Below the pieces are notes generated by a model. The model did not search any database. It saw nothing but the letters and a program-made list of their open reading frames with translations, and was not told the DNA's origin. A program made the translations under genes and the position numbers. Positions 29,957-39,324 of a DNA stretch of 64,000 bases are shown in pieces (within the stretch, counting starts at the first letter, position 1; each line of letters begins with the position of its first letter). The stretch comes from Mesorhizobium temperatum (GTDB taxonomy: Bacteria > Pseudomonadota > Alphaproteobacteria > Rhizobiales > Rhizobiaceae): assembly GCF_002284575.1 (NCBI RefSeq), contig NZ_NPKJ01000004.1:40203-104202 (forward strand). The letters run 5' to 3'.

Positions 29957-30337
29957 TCAGGCCGATGTGCGCGCCTCGGCCAAGGCCTTCAGATCGGCCG
30001 GCTTGAGCTCAACCGATTCGCCGCAGCCGCAGGCCGAGCTCTGGTTCGGGTTGCGGAAGGTAAAGCCGGTGCGCAGCGTCGTCTGCTCGAAATCCATCTC
30101 GGTGCCGAACAGGAAAAGCGCTGCTTCGGGCGCGACATAGACATGGGCGCCGTCGCGCTCGATATGATCGTCCTTGGTATTGGGTTCGGTCACCAGATCG
30201 ACCGTATATTCCATGCCGGCGCAGCCGCCCTTCTTGATGCCAAGGCGAATGCCATGCGCATTCTCTCGGGTGGCGACGATCTCGCGAACCCGGTCGGCAG
30301 CCTTTTCGGTCATCGTGATGACGGCGAAGCGTCCCAT
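29957..30337 (-). CDS. sufA: SufA/IscA-type iron-sulfur carrier
   Basis: A 126-residue A-type carrier. The three cluster-ligand cysteines are in KKGGCAGMEY and SACGCGESVEL. It passes [Fe-S] clusters from the SufBCD scaffold to target proteins. It is the last gene of the suf cluster, separated from sufT by the DUF4375 gene. Start MGRFAVITMTEKAADRV is conserved. Confidence 0.93.
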   Translation of the reverse strand: MGRFAVITMTEKAADRVREIVATRENAHGIRLGIKKGGCAGMEYTVDLVTEPNTKDDHIERDGAHVYVAPEAALFLFGTEMDFEQTTLRTGFTFRNPNQSSACGCGESVELKPADLKALAEARTSA

Positions 30338-30425
30338 TCTCTTTCTCCGCGTTCACGCAGGTTCAAGGCCTGCGGAATGTTTCATAGCTCAAAATGGTTA
30401 CAACGGCACCTTATCGCAAGGGGTT

Positions 30426-30929
30426 TTATTGCCATTGCCCCTTCAACGCGGCTGTCGCGTATGCGTCCAGCGCGGCAACCAGTGAATTTTGGTTATGTTC
30501 CTCCAACGCATAGAAAGCGTCATCCAAGGCATCAAAATCTATACAAGCACTGCCGATCTCACCCACGAGCTCCATTCTTGTTGCCCGGCCTTCGGGGAAG
30601 TCCTTCCCCAGTAAAACGCAGGCTTGGCGCGTTAACTCCGCATGCTTTTCCAAGCCCATCGCAGACAAACCTTGGACGGCCCCTTCAGCTGTTATCCCAT
30701 AAGAGTTATAAAAATACTGGCGAAACCCGCCATTGAGGACCTGCCAATGCAGCAACTCTACGCATATGACATTCTTGATCGCCACAGGCATCGCAGAAAT
30801 AACAGCGTGATATTCAGACGGTTCGTCCAGCACTTCCAGAACTGGGTCGCCCCAAAGCTCTACGACTCTCGCCGAAGGCGGAATGTCACTATTGAGCAGT
30901 TCGATCGGCAAAGCATCATCAGACATCAA
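30426..30929 (-). CDS. DUF4375 (DMP19-like) protein inside the suf cluster
   Basis: A 167-residue soluble protein. The HWQVLNGGFRQYFYNSYG stretch (about 61-78) and the following helix-rich part match the DUF4375/DMP19 pattern; DMP19 of Neisseria is a DNA mimic, but the role of most relatives is unknown. Its sequence looks lower in GC than the flanking suf genes, and it lacks overlap with them (15 bases from sufT, 88 from sufA), so it may be an insertion into the operon. Start may be 30929 or 30926. Confidence 0.7.
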   Translation of the reverse strand: MMSDDALPIELLNSDIPPSARVVELWGDPVLEVLDEPSEYHAVISAMPVAIKNVICVELLHWQVLNGGFRQYFYNSYGITAEGAVQGLSAMGLEKHAELTRQACVLLGKDFPEGRATRMELVGEIGSACIDFDALDDAFYALEEHNQNSLVAALDAYATAALKGQWQ

Positions 30930-30944
30930 AATTCGCCCTGAGGA

Positions 30945-31346
30945 TCAATACCAGCCCACCGCCACCTGCGCCTCTTCCGACATGCGGTCGGGCGACCAGG
31001 GTGGATCGAAGGTCATGTTGACCTCGACGCCGGAAACGCCTTCGACAGCGCCGACGGCATTTTCCACCCAGCCGGGCATTTCGCCGGCCACCGGGCAGCC
31101 CGGCGCGGTCAGCGTCATGTCGATCTTGACCGAGCGGTCGTCCTCGATGTCGATCTTGTAGATCAGGCCGAGCTCGTAGATGTCGGCCGGGATTTCCGGA
31201 TCGTAGACCGTCTTTAGCGCCGAGACGATGTCGTCGGTCAGCCGCGCCAGCTCGTCGGCGGGAATGGCCGAGGCGGAAACCAGACCGTTGGCAGTCGTCT
31301 CCGAAGTGGTCTCAGCGGTGCGGCCTACATCATCCATGATCGTCAC
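30945..31346 (-). CDS. sufT: SufT-type DUF59 (MIP18) iron-sulfur assembly protein
   Basis: A 133-residue protein with the DUF59 core: DIVSALKTVYDPEIPADIYELGLIY, then MTLTAPGCPVAGEMP with the conserved cysteine, and MTFDPPWSPDRMSEEAQ. SufT helps mature iron-sulfur proteins. The GTG at 31346 overlaps the sufS stop codon by four bases, showing translational coupling; an ATG at 31337 is an alternative start. Confidence 0.9.
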   Translation of the reverse strand: MTIMDDVGRTAETTSETTANGLVSASAIPADELARLTDDIVSALKTVYDPEIPADIYELGLIYKIDIEDDRSVKIDMTLTAPGCPVAGEMPGWVENAVGAVEGVSGVEVNMTFDPPWSPDRMSEEAQVAVGWY

Positions 31347-32584
31347 CCGAAAAACTTTCGCGCCTTTTCGAGCGCATCGGCCAAAGCGTCGACTTCGGCC
31401 CTGGTATTATACATGCCGAACGATGCCCTGCATGTGGAGGTTACGCCAAAACGTTTCAACAGCGGCTGGGCGCAGTGGGTGCCCGCGCGGACAGCAACGC
31501 CTTGCCTATCGATCACCATCGACACGTCGTGGGCATGAATGCCCTGAAGTTCGAAGGAGATGATGGCGCCCTTATCCGGCGCGTCGCCGAAGATGCGCAG
31601 CGAATTGATGGTCCGCAGCCGCTGATGGGCATAATCCTTCAGATCGGCTTCGTGGGCGGCAATGCGCTCGCGGCCGATCTTTTCCATGTATTCGAGAGCA
31701 GCACCCAGCCCGATCGCCTGAACGATCGGCGGCGTGCCGGCCTCAAAGCGGTGCGGCGGATCGTTGTAGGTGACGAAGTCTTGCGTCACCTCCTCGATCA
31801 TCTCGCCGCCGCCCATGAACGGGCGCATGCGCTCCAGCATATCCTTCTTGCCATAGAGCACTCCGATGCCCGAGGGCCCATAGACCTTGTGGCCGGTGAA
31901 GACGAAGAAATCGCAGTCGAGGTCCTGCACGTCGATCGGCATGTGCACGGCGCTCTGGCTGCCGTCGACCAGCACCGGAATGCCGCGCGCATGCGCGATG
32001 CGGACGATCTCCTTGATCGGCGTCACCGTGCCCAGCGCATTCGACATATGCGTGATGGCGACCAGTTTTGTGCGATCGGTCAGCCGCTTCTCGAACTCCT
32101 CGATATGGAAGACGCCGAGATCGTCGACCGGTACCCAGACCAGCCTGGCGCCCTGCCGCTCGCGGATGAAATGCCACGGCACGATGTTGGAATGGTGCTC
32201 CATGATCGACAGGACTATTTCATCGCCCTCGCCGATATTGGGCATGCCGAAGCCATAGGCGACGGTGTTGATCGCCGCGGTCGTGTTCGAGGTGAAGACG
32301 ATGTTGTCGGTATCAGGCGCGTTCAGAAATCTTTGCACTATTTTCCGCGCGTTCTCAAAGGCGTCGGTCGCCGCATTCGACAGGAAATGCAGCCCGCGAT
32401 GAACGTTGGCGTATTCCTGGGAATAAGCGTGCTGGATGGCGTCGAGCACGACCTGCGGCTTCTGCGCCGAGGCGCCGTTGTCGAGATAGACCAGCGGTTT
32501 GCCGTAGACTTCCCGCGACAGGATCGGGAAGACGCGGCGGATCGCCTCGACGTCATAGGGGATGTTTTCGACTTTCTGGTCCAT
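31343..32584 (-). CDS. sufS: Cysteine desulfurase SufS
   Basis: A 413-residue PLP-dependent group II cysteine desulfurase supplying sulfur for SufBCD. PLP lysine lies in FVFTGHKVYGPSGIGVLYG and the catalytic cysteine in VRAGTHCAQPLLKRFG. The N-terminal LVYLDNGASAQKPQ and EHHSNIVPWH are family marks. It overlaps sufT by four bases and follows sufD after a RIME-like repeat. Confidence 0.95.
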   Translation of the reverse strand: MDQKVENIPYDVEAIRRVFPILSREVYGKPLVYLDNGASAQKPQVVLDAIQHAYSQEYANVHRGLHFLSNAATDAFENARKIVQRFLNAPDTDNIVFTSNTTAAINTVAYGFGMPNIGEGDEIVLSIMEHHSNIVPWHFIRERQGARLVWVPVDDLGVFHIEEFEKRLTDRTKLVAITHMSNALGTVTPIKEIVRIAHARGIPVLVDGSQSAVHMPIDVQDLDCDFFVFTGHKVYGPSGIGVLYGKKDMLERMRPFMGGGEMIEEVTQDFVTYNDPPHRFEAGTPPIVQAIGLGAALEYMEKIGRERIAAHEADLKDYAHQRLRTINSLRIFGDAPDKGAIISFELQGIHAHDVSMVIDRQGVAVRAGTHCAQPLLKRFGVTSTCRASFGMYNTRAEVDALADALEKARKFFG

Positions 32585-32623
32585 TTCGAAGTCCTTGCCG
32601 CTCTACGCCGCGTTCGTTCCAAC

Positions 32624-32682
32624 ACCCCTCATCCGTCTTGGCGCTTCGCGCCAATCCACCTTCTCCCACAAGGGGAGAAGGT
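32624..32682. repeat. RIME-like element with two hairpins in the suf operon
   Basis: CCCCTCATCC is followed by a TTGGCGCTTCGCGCCAA hairpin and a CCTTCTCCC-ACAA-GGGGAGAAGG hairpin, the same arrangement as the right half of the element at 29822-29952. It lies between sufD and sufS and could affect transcript stability inside the operon. Confidence 0.7.
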
Positions 32683-32690
32683 CGGGCGCG

Positions 32691-33959
32691 TTACCCGTGC
32701 GCCACGAACCAGTCGTCGAGCCTTGCTTCCAGTGCCTCGACGATCGCTTCGTCGTCCAGTTCCTCGATCACTTCGGCGACGAAAGCCTTGACCAGAAACC
32801 CGCGCGCGGTCTTCTCGTCGATGCCGCGTGCCATCAGATAGAATAGATGGTCGTGGTCGATCTCGGTGACGGTCGCGCCATGGCCGCAGACGACGTCGTC
32901 GGCGAAAATTTCGAGCTCAGGCTTGGTCGAGAACTCGCCGTCATCCGACAGAAGCAGCGTGTTGCAGGCCATCTTGGCGTTGGTCTTCTGCGCATATTGG
33001 TGGACGTTGATGCGCCCCTGGAAGACGCCGCGCGCTCTTCCGGTCACCACGTTGCGGATCACCTCCGTCGAAGCCGTGTGCGGCACGGTATGGTCAAGCA
33101 CCATGGTCACGTCGGTATGGGTGTCGCCGGCAAGCAGGTTGATGCCGCGCAGCGTGAAATCGGCGCCTTCGCCGGTGGTCTTGACCACGATCTCCTGGCG
33201 CACCAGCTTGCCGCCGGCATTCATCACGAACAGCGTCAGCTTGGAATCCTTGCCGAGATGCGCCTTGAACTGGGCAAGATGCGTCGCCGTATCCGGCTGC
33301 TCCTGCACGATCAGCCACGTCACGTCGGCGCCCTCGTCAAGCAGAAGCTGGCTAACCGAGCTGACGAGTGCGGCGCCCTCGCCCGTCTGGCGCTCGACGA
33401 TGACAGCCTTGGCGCCGGCGCCGACACGGACGCCCAGGCGCACATGCGTCTGCCCGCCGGATTGCAGGTTCTGCAGTTCGATCGGCTTGTCCAGTTCGGT
33501 GCCGTCGGCGATGTCGACAAAATAGCCGTCGGCAACGAAAGCGGTGTTCAGCGCGCCGATAGCGTCGTCGGCGCCGTAGGGATCGAGGCCTGGCGCGATG
33601 CTGCCGTCGGTCAGTTTCTCCGACAGGCGCTGCACGGCAATGCCTTCGATATCAGGCAGTTTCGCGCTCGATACGCCGTTCAGCACTGGCAGAACGGCGG
33701 ACCCTTCGACAACAGGCGCAATGGCTTTCGGGGCGGCTGCGGGATCGAAGTCCGGCACCGAAGTCAGCAGGCGGCGCAGATCGGTGTAGTGCCAGGATTC
33801 GATGCGCCGCGTCGGCAGGCCGCTCTTGATCGCCTCGATGGCGTCGTCGCGCTTCAGCATCACCTTGCCGTCGCCGGGCAGCAGCGACAGCCGGTCGCTG
33901 AAGGCGTCGATCAGCGCCGTTTCGGCCGGCGTTCGCTGGGGTATCGTGTGTATATTCAT
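32691..33959 (-). CDS. sufD: Fe-S scaffold protein SufD
   Basis: A 422-residue beta-helix scaffold partner of SufB and SufC. Typical features: LPTRRIESWHYTDLRRLLTS near the N-terminus and the C-terminal KTNAKMACNTLLLSDDGEFSTKPELEIFADDV...CGHGATVTEID block, including the HGA motif, and GIDEKTARGFLVKAF. I prefer the ATG at 33959 (MNIHTIPQ), 25 bases after the sufC stop with an AGAAGG site; 33983 is an alternative. Confidence 0.93.
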   Translation of the reverse strand: MNIHTIPQRTPAETALIDAFSDRLSLLPGDGKVMLKRDDAIEAIKSGLPTRRIESWHYTDLRRLLTSVPDFDPAAAPKAIAPVVEGSAVLPVLNGVSSAKLPDIEGIAVQRLSEKLTDGSIAPGLDPYGADDAIGALNTAFVADGYFVDIADGTELDKPIELQNLQSGGQTHVRLGVRVGAGAKAVIVERQTGEGAALVSSVSQLLLDEGADVTWLIVQEQPDTATHLAQFKAHLGKDSKLTLFVMNAGGKLVRQEIVVKTTGEGADFTLRGINLLAGDTHTDVTMVLDHTVPHTASTEVIRNVVTGRARGVFQGRINVHQYAQKTNAKMACNTLLLSDDGEFSTKPELEIFADDVVCGHGATVTEIDHDHLFYLMARGIDEKTARGFLVKAFVAEVIEELDDEAIVEALEARLDDWFVAHG

Positions 33960-33984
33960 CAGTTTCGCTCTGCCTTCTGGCATC

Positions 33985-34740
33985 TCACGCGGCTTGGCCG
34001 ATCACGCCGGCATAGCCATTGGCTTCGAGGTCGAGCGCCAGCGACTTGTCGCCCGATTTGATCACCTGGCCCCTGTAGAGAACGTGCACCGTATCAGGCA
34101 CGATGTATTGGAGCAGGCGCTGGTAGTGGGTGATGACGACGATGGCGCGGTCTGGCGAGCGCAGCGCGTTGACGCCGTCCGCGACGATCTTCAGCGCGTC
34201 GATGTCGAGGCCTGAATCGGTCTCGTCGAGCACACAGAGTTTTGGCTCCAGAAGCTTCATCTGCAGGATCTCGGCGCGCTTCTTCTCGCCGCCGGAAAAA
34301 CCGACGTTGAGCGGCCGCTTCAGCATCGCCATGTCCATGTTGAGCGAGGCGGCGGCGTCCTTCACCCGCTTCAGGAATTCCGGGATCTTCAGCGGCTCCT
34401 CGCCGCGCGCCTTGCGCTGCTCGTTCATCGCCACTTTCAGGAATTCCATCGTCGCCACGCCCGGTATCTCCATCGGATACTGGAAGGCGAGAAAAATGCC
34501 TGATGTGGCGCGCTCGGCCGGGTCCATTTCGAGGATCGATTCGCCGTTGTAGAGAATGTCGCCTTCTGTGACTTCATAATCCTCGCGCCCGGCGAGGATG
34601 TAGGACAGCGTCGATTTTCCCGAGCCGTTGGGACCCATAATGGCGGCGACCTCGCCGGCTCTGACTGTCAGGTTCAGGCCGCGGATGATCTCGGTGCCGT
34701 CATCGACGATGCGGGCATGAAGGTTCTTGATCTCAAGCAT
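33985..34740 (-). CDS. sufC: Fe-S assembly ATPase SufC
   Basis: A 251-residue ABC-type ATPase. Walker A is IMGPNGSGKSTLSYIL, the signature is GFSGGEKKRAEILQM and Walker B is LCVLDETDSGLDIDAL. It powers the SufB-SufD scaffold. The gene lies 30 bases after sufB and 25 before sufD in one operon. Confidence 0.97.
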   Translation of the reverse strand: MLEIKNLHARIVDDGTEIIRGLNLTVRAGEVAAIMGPNGSGKSTLSYILAGREDYEVTEGDILYNGESILEMDPAERATSGIFLAFQYPMEIPGVATMEFLKVAMNEQRKARGEEPLKIPEFLKRVKDAAASLNMDMAMLKRPLNVGFSGGEKKRAEILQMKLLEPKLCVLDETDSGLDIDALKIVADGVNALRSPDRAIVVITHYQRLLQYIVPDTVHVLYRGQVIKSGDKSLALDLEANGYAGVIGQAA

Positions 34741-34770
34741 TTTTTCTTTTCCTGAAAATTTTCTGTCCGG

Positions 34771-36288
34771 TCAGCCGACCGAGCCCTCGAGGCTGATCCC
34801 AATCAGCTTCTGCGCCTCGACTGCGAACTCCATCGGCAGTTGCTGGATGACGTCCTTGACGAAGCCGTTGACGATCAGTGCGATCGCCTCTTCTTCGGGG
34901 ATACCACGCTGCATGACGTAGAACTTCTGGTCCTCGGAGATTTTCGACGTCGTCGCCTCATGCTCGAACTGTGCCGTCGCGTTCTTGGCTTCCATGTAGG
35001 GCACGGTGTGCGCGCCGCACTGGTCGCCGATCAGCAGCGAGTCACAGTTGGTGAAGTTACGGGCGTTGGTCGCCTTGCGGTGCGCCGATACCTGGCCGCG
35101 ATAGGTGTTCTGCGAGAAACCGGCGGCGATGCCCTTGGAGATGATGCGGCTCGACGTGTTCTTGCCGAGATGGATCATCTTGGTGCCGCTGTCGACCTGC
35201 TGGTAGCCGTTCGACACGGCGATCGAATAGAATTCGCCGCTGGAATCGTCGCCGCGCAGGATGCAGCTCGGATATTTCCACGTAATCGCCGAGCCGGTTT
35301 CGACCTGCGTCCACGAGATCTTCGAACGGTCGCCGCGGCAGTCGCCACGCTTGGTGACGAAATTGTAGATGCCGCCCTTGCCCTCGGCGTCGCCGGGGTA
35401 CCAGTTCTGCACCGTCGAGTATTTGATCTCGGCGTCGTCGAGCGCGATCAGTTCGACCACCGCTGCGTGAAGCTGATTCTCGTCGCGCTGCGGCGCCGTG
35501 CAGCCTTCGAGATAGGAGACGTAAGCCCCCTCCTCGGCGATGATCAGCGTGCGCTCGAACTGGCCGGTGTTCTTCTCGTTCATGCGGAAATAGGTCGACA
35601 GTTCCATCGGGCAGCGCACGCCCTTGGGCACGAAAACGAAGGAACCGTCGGTGAACACCGCCGAATTCAGCGTCGCGTAGAAATTGTCGGAGGTCGGCAC
35701 GACCGAACCGAGATATTTCTTCACCAGTTCCGGGTGCTCGCGGATCGCTTCCGAGATCGAGCAGAAGATGACGCCGGCCTGCGCCAGCTCCTTTTTGAAG
35801 GTGGTGACGACGGATACGGAATCGAACACGGCGTCGACGGCGACGCGGCCCGACTTGTAGACATTGTCGCTGGCTTCCTCGAATTCCGACACATCGGTTT
35901 TCTGCACGCCAGCAAGAATTTCCTGTTCCTTCAGCGGGATACCGAGCTTTTCGTAGACCCTCAACAGCTCGGGATCGACGTCGCTCAGCGATGTCGGTCC
36001 CGGCGTGCTCTTGGGCGCCGCGTAATAGTGGAGGTCCTGGAAATCGATCTTCGGATAATGGACGCGCGCCCACTTCGGCTCGTCCAGCGTCACCCAACGC
36101 CGATAGGCTCCCAGACGCCATTCCAGCATCCAGGACGGTTCGTCCTTCTTCGCCGAAATGAAGCGGATAATGTCTTCGCTAAGGCCCTTTGGGGCCTTGT
36201 CCATCGCGATTTCGGTCTGGAATCCGTATTTGTATTGGTCGACGTCGATCTTTCGGACCCGATCGATCGTGTCCTGCACAGCAGGCAT
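34771..36288 (-). CDS. sufB: Fe-S scaffold protein SufB
   Basis: A 505-residue scaffold. The conserved core is present: [69 protein letters not shown], and the C-terminal [23 protein letters not shown] with the candidate cluster cysteine. It assembles clusters with SufC and SufD. A 187-base gap separates it from the upstream cysteine desulfurase gene. Confidence 0.97.
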   Translation of the reverse strand: MPAVQDTIDRVRKIDVDQYKYGFQTEIAMDKAPKGLSEDIIRFISAKKDEPSWMLEWRLGAYRRWVTLDEPKWARVHYPKIDFQDLHYYAAPKSTPGPTSLSDVDPELLRVYEKLGIPLKEQEILAGVQKTDVSEFEEASDNVYKSGRVAVDAVFDSVSVVTTFKKELAQAGVIFCSISEAIREHPELVKKYLGSVVPTSDNFYATLNSAVFTDGSFVFVPKGVRCPMELSTYFRMNEKNTGQFERTLIIAEEGAYVSYLEGCTAPQRDENQLHAAVVELIALDDAEIKYSTVQNWYPGDAEGKGGIYNFVTKRGDCRGDRSKISWTQVETGSAITWKYPSCILRGDDSSGEFYSIAVSNGYQQVDSGTKMIHLGKNTSSRIISKGIAAGFSQNTYRGQVSAHRKATNARNFTNCDSLLIGDQCGAHTVPYMEAKNATAQFEHEATTSKISEDQKFYVMQRGIPEEEAIALIVNGFVKDVIQQLPMEFAVEAQKLIGISLEGSVG

Positions 36289-36475
36289 ATGCGTTCTCCA
36301 TCCACGCCGGGGTCAAGGCCCGACAGTTTTCAAACTATGGCACCGCGAAACGAGCACCCGTGGGGCAACCGAGGCGGCGTAAGTTCCATATAGTGCGTTC
36401 CTGCCGGAAATTCACCCGGCCACCATGAAACGCACGGCTCTACCAGGCCGGAAGGCCTGCATCATTCTGCCGCAC

Positions 36476-37639
36476 TCAGGCAGCTTTTTCCCTGCCCCCG
36501 CGGCGCGAGGCAATATCTGTCAGCGCAGCACGGAACAGTTCGATATCCTCGGCGCTCGTTGCGTGGCCGATGGACACACGCAAAGCGCCAAGGCTGTCAT
36601 TGTATCCCATGGCTTTCAGGACATGGCTCGGGCCGACCTTGCCCGACGAACAGGCAGAACCGGCCGACAGCGCCACGCCGGCGAGATCGAAGGCGATCTG
36701 CGCCGTCTCGGCCTTGATGTCCGCAATAGCGAAGAATGTCGTATTGGCAAGCCTCGGCGCCCCGGTTCCGAAGATTTCCGCATCCGGCACCAGCGTTTTC
36801 ACGATGGCCTCGATCTCGTCGCGGCGGCTACCGACCGCATCGATGCTCTTCAATCCGATCAGGGCCTCCCGCGCCGCCGCGCCAAAACCAGCGATCGCGG
36901 CCAGGTTTTCGGTGCCGCCACGATGACCCTTTTCCTGGCCACCGCCGGCGATCAAGGGCCTTGGCATCATCAGGTCCGAGGCGGCGACGATGGCGCCCAC
37001 GCCCTTGGGACCGCCGATCTTGTGCGAAGACAGAATCAAGTAATCGGCGTAACCCACTGACATATCGAGCGGAACGCGACCGGCCGCCTGCACGGCGTCG
37101 ACGACCAGGATGCCGCCCGCCGCCTTAACGATTTCGGCGATGCGGTCGACCGGCTGGATGACGCCGGTCTCGTTATTGGCGGCATGGATCGCCACCAGCG
37201 GCAGACCGTCTGCCTTGTCATGACGGCCAAGTGCCGCCGCCAACGCGTCCAGCCGGACTATGCCGTCGGCGTCGACGCCGATGCGTTTCACCTGGGCTGC
37301 CGGAAATCGCCCGCCGTTCAGCACACAAGGATGATCGGCTTCGCAGACATAGAGCCGGCTCATGCGGACAGTGCCGCGCCCCATCTGCCAATCCGGCGTC
37401 AGCAGCGTCGAGGCGGCTTCCGTCGCACCAGAGGTGAACACGACATGCTCGGCGCTGGCGTTGACCAGCGCCGCCACATCGCGCCTTGCATTCTCGATCA
37501 GCCGCCGTGCGGCGCGACCCTCGGCATGGACCGACGACGGGTTGCCGGCGGCATCGAGCGCGGCAATCATTGCCGCGCGCGCCGGGGCAAGCAGCGGCGC
37601 GCTGGCATTGTAGTCGAGATAGGCGCGTGGTCCGGCCAT
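36476..37639 (-). CDS. Group I cysteine desulfurase (IscS/NifS-like)
   Basis: A 387-residue PLP enzyme. The N-terminus AYLDYNASAPLLAPAR, PLP lysine in LSSHKIGGPKGVGAIV, and the mobile catalytic loop ALSAGSACSSGKVGPSHVLKAMGY are typical of IscS/NifS proteins. It starts the suf cluster, so it is a second cysteine desulfurase besides SufS; such pairs are usual in rhizobial suf operons. The annotation iscS is used in related genomes, but the true role here could differ from ISC. It is preceded by an iron control element. Confidence 0.9.
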   Translation of the reverse strand: MAGPRAYLDYNASAPLLAPARAAMIAALDAAGNPSSVHAEGRAARRLIENARRDVAALVNASAEHVVFTSGATEAASTLLTPDWQMGRGTVRMSRLYVCEADHPCVLNGGRFPAAQVKRIGVDADGIVRLDALAAALGRHDKADGLPLVAIHAANNETGVIQPVDRIAEIVKAAGGILVVDAVQAAGRVPLDMSVGYADYLILSSHKIGGPKGVGAIVAASDLMMPRPLIAGGGQEKGHRGGTENLAAIAGFGAAAREALIGLKSIDAVGSRRDEIEAIVKTLVPDAEIFGTGAPRLANTTFFAIADIKAETAQIAFDLAGVALSAGSACSSGKVGPSHVLKAMGYNDSLGALRVSIGHATSAEDIELFRAALTDIASRRGGREKAA

Positions 37640-37772
37640 TTTCGCTTCAACTGGTCCTGTTAAAAGCCGTTCCGCGAGGATAGCGCGTTATTTCCTTGAA
37701 ATTGCAAGGCAAGACGTCCTATTTACGCGGCGTGCGGCGTGGGTAGCCGAGCCATTACGTTTGGCCACCCAG

Positions 37773-37789
37773 TTTTGAACAATTCTAAA
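37773..37789. promoter_or_regulatory. Iron control element (Irr/ICE-type) upstream of the suf cluster
   Basis: TTTTGAA-CAA-TTCTAAA differs at one position from the rhizobial ICE palindrome TTTAGAA-N3-TTCTAAA bound by Irr. It lies 133 bases upstream of the cysteine desulfurase ATG and 90 bases before the divergent hydrolase ATG, so it could control either. Irr control of suf operons is known in rhizobia; its role here is inferred. Confidence 0.6.
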
Positions 37790-37879
37790 CTAGCTTCTAG
37801 AAAGACGCTCGCCCTGCGTCAAGGCCAGAGGAAGAGTTGTTCCGGGCGCCGCGCATTCTTATGCCATGTGGAGTATTTT

Positions 37880-38554
37880 ATGCCTGAGGTCATTTTCACC
37901 GGTCCGGCCGGCCGCCTGGAGGGTCGCTACCAGCCTTCCAAGGAAAAGAGCGCGCCGATTGCCATCATCCTGCACCCGCACCCCCAGTTCGGCGGCACGA
38001 TGAACAACAAGATCGTCTACGACCTCTTCTACATGTTCCAGAAGCGGGATTTCACCACGCTTCGCTTCAATTTCCGCGGCATCGGCCGCAGCCAGGGCGA
38101 ATTCGACCACGGCACCGGCGAATTGTCGGATGCGGCCGCGGCACTTGACTGGGTGCAGTCGCTGCATCCGGATTCCAAGAGCTGCTGGGTCGCCGGCTAT
38201 TCGTTCGGCTCGTGGATCGGCATGCAGCTTCTGATGCGCCGGCCGGAGATCGAAGGCTTCATCTCGATCGCGCCGCAGCCCAACACCTATGATTTCTCGT
38301 TCCTGGCGCCCTGCCCGTCGTCCGGCCTCATCATCCATGGCGACGCCGACAAGGTCGCGCCGCCAAAGGACGTGCAGGGGTTGGTCGACAAATTGCACAC
38401 GCAAAAGGGCATCACCATCACCCAGAAGACGTTGCCCGGGGCCAACCATTTCTTCTCCAACGACGCGGATCTCCTGCTCCAGGAATGCGCGGACTATCTC
38501 GATCGCCGGCTGGCTGGTGAATTGTCCGACCCGCGGCCGAAACGGTTGCGATAA
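37880..38554 (+). CDS. Alpha/beta hydrolase (serine-nucleophile, YfgC-like small hydrolase)
   Basis: A 224-residue alpha/beta hydrolase. The oxyanion segment LHPHPQFGGTMNN, the nucleophile motif VAGYSFGSWIGMQ (Ser), the acid in IIHGDADKVAPP and the His in PGANHFFSN are all visible. This form (HPHPxxGGTMxN) is widespread in proteobacteria and of unknown substrate. I start at 37880 because the MPEVIFTGPAGRLEG N-terminus is the family one; the frame to 37739 is non-homologous. It is probably co-transcribed with the next gene, six bases away. Confidence 0.85.
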   Translation: MPEVIFTGPAGRLEGRYQPSKEKSAPIAIILHPHPQFGGTMNNKIVYDLFYMFQKRDFTTLRFNFRGIGRSQGEFDHGTGELSDAAAALDWVQSLHPDSKSCWVAGYSFGSWIGMQLLMRRPEIEGFISIAPQPNTYDFSFLAPCPSSGLIIHGDADKVAPPKDVQGLVDKLHTQKGITITQKTLPGANHFFSNDADLLLQECADYLDRRLAGELSDPRPKRLR

Positions 38555-38559
38555 CAGCG

Positions 38560-39210
38560 ATGTACCAGCCCCCGCATTTCCAGGAAACGCGACAGGACGT
38601 CCTGCACGGGCTGATCCGGGCGCATCCGCTTGGGCTGCTGATTTCAAATGGAGCCGAGGGGCCGGTCGCCAACGCGATCCCGTTCCTGCTCGACGCCGAA
38701 GTGCCACCGAACGGCAGGCTGCGCGCCCATCTGGCGAGAGCCAATCCGCAATGGCGCCTGCTGGCCGACAGCAAGGCATCGCCCGTACTGGTCGTCTTCC
38801 AGGGCACCGATGCCTATGTGACGCCGTCCTGGTACGAGACCAAGCGCGAAACCGGGAAGGTCGTGCCGACCTGGAACTACGCCATCGTCCAGGTGCGTGG
38901 CACCGTCACGGTAATCGAGGACCAGGACTGGCTGGCCCAGCAGATTTCCGATCTGACGGTATCACAGGAAGCCGCTCGCGAAGCACCCTGGGCGGTGACC
39001 GACGCACCAGCCAGCTTCATCCAGTCGCAGATCAAGGGCATTGTCGGGCTGGAAATCGAGATCACGGATATGCAAGGCAAGTGGAAGGTCAGCCAGAACC
39101 GGCCCATCGCCGACCGTAGCGGTGTCGCCGAGGGGCTTGAGAGCGAGGACCCGAACTCGCCCGACATGGTCCGGCTGGTACGATCCTACGGCGGACTGGA
39201 CGACAGATAG
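38560..39210 (+). CDS. FMN-binding negative transcriptional regulator family (PaiB-like)
   Basis: A 216-residue protein with MYQPPHFQETRQDVLHGLIRAHPLGLL, VFQGTDAYVTPSWYETK and VPTWNYAIVQVRG, the PaiB/FMN-binding split-barrel pattern. Bacillus PaiB affects protease and sporulation genes, but binding of FMN and transcriptional activity here are not shown. Length is normal. It follows the hydrolase gene by six bases. Confidence 0.85.
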   Translation: MYQPPHFQETRQDVLHGLIRAHPLGLLISNGAEGPVANAIPFLLDAEVPPNGRLRAHLARANPQWRLLADSKASPVLVVFQGTDAYVTPSWYETKRETGKVVPTWNYAIVQVRGTVTVIEDQDWLAQQISDLTVSQEAAREAPWAVTDAPASFIQSQIKGIVGLEIEITDMQGKWKVSQNRPIADRSGVAEGLESEDPNSPDMVRLVRSYGGLDDR

Positions 39211-39324
39211 GACCGACCTTGTGCAAGGTCGCAGCCCGGAGACTCCCAAGGATTTGCTGCGGCCAGGAAGGCATCGGTGTCGACCTTGCCGGCTTGCGCC
39301 ACGTCGCGCTGAGAGGCAGGTCGC

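Noticed and set aside
32847..36393. Plus-strand frames of 404 and 517 codons opposite sufD and sufB
   Set aside because: Antisense shadows of strongly supported suf genes.
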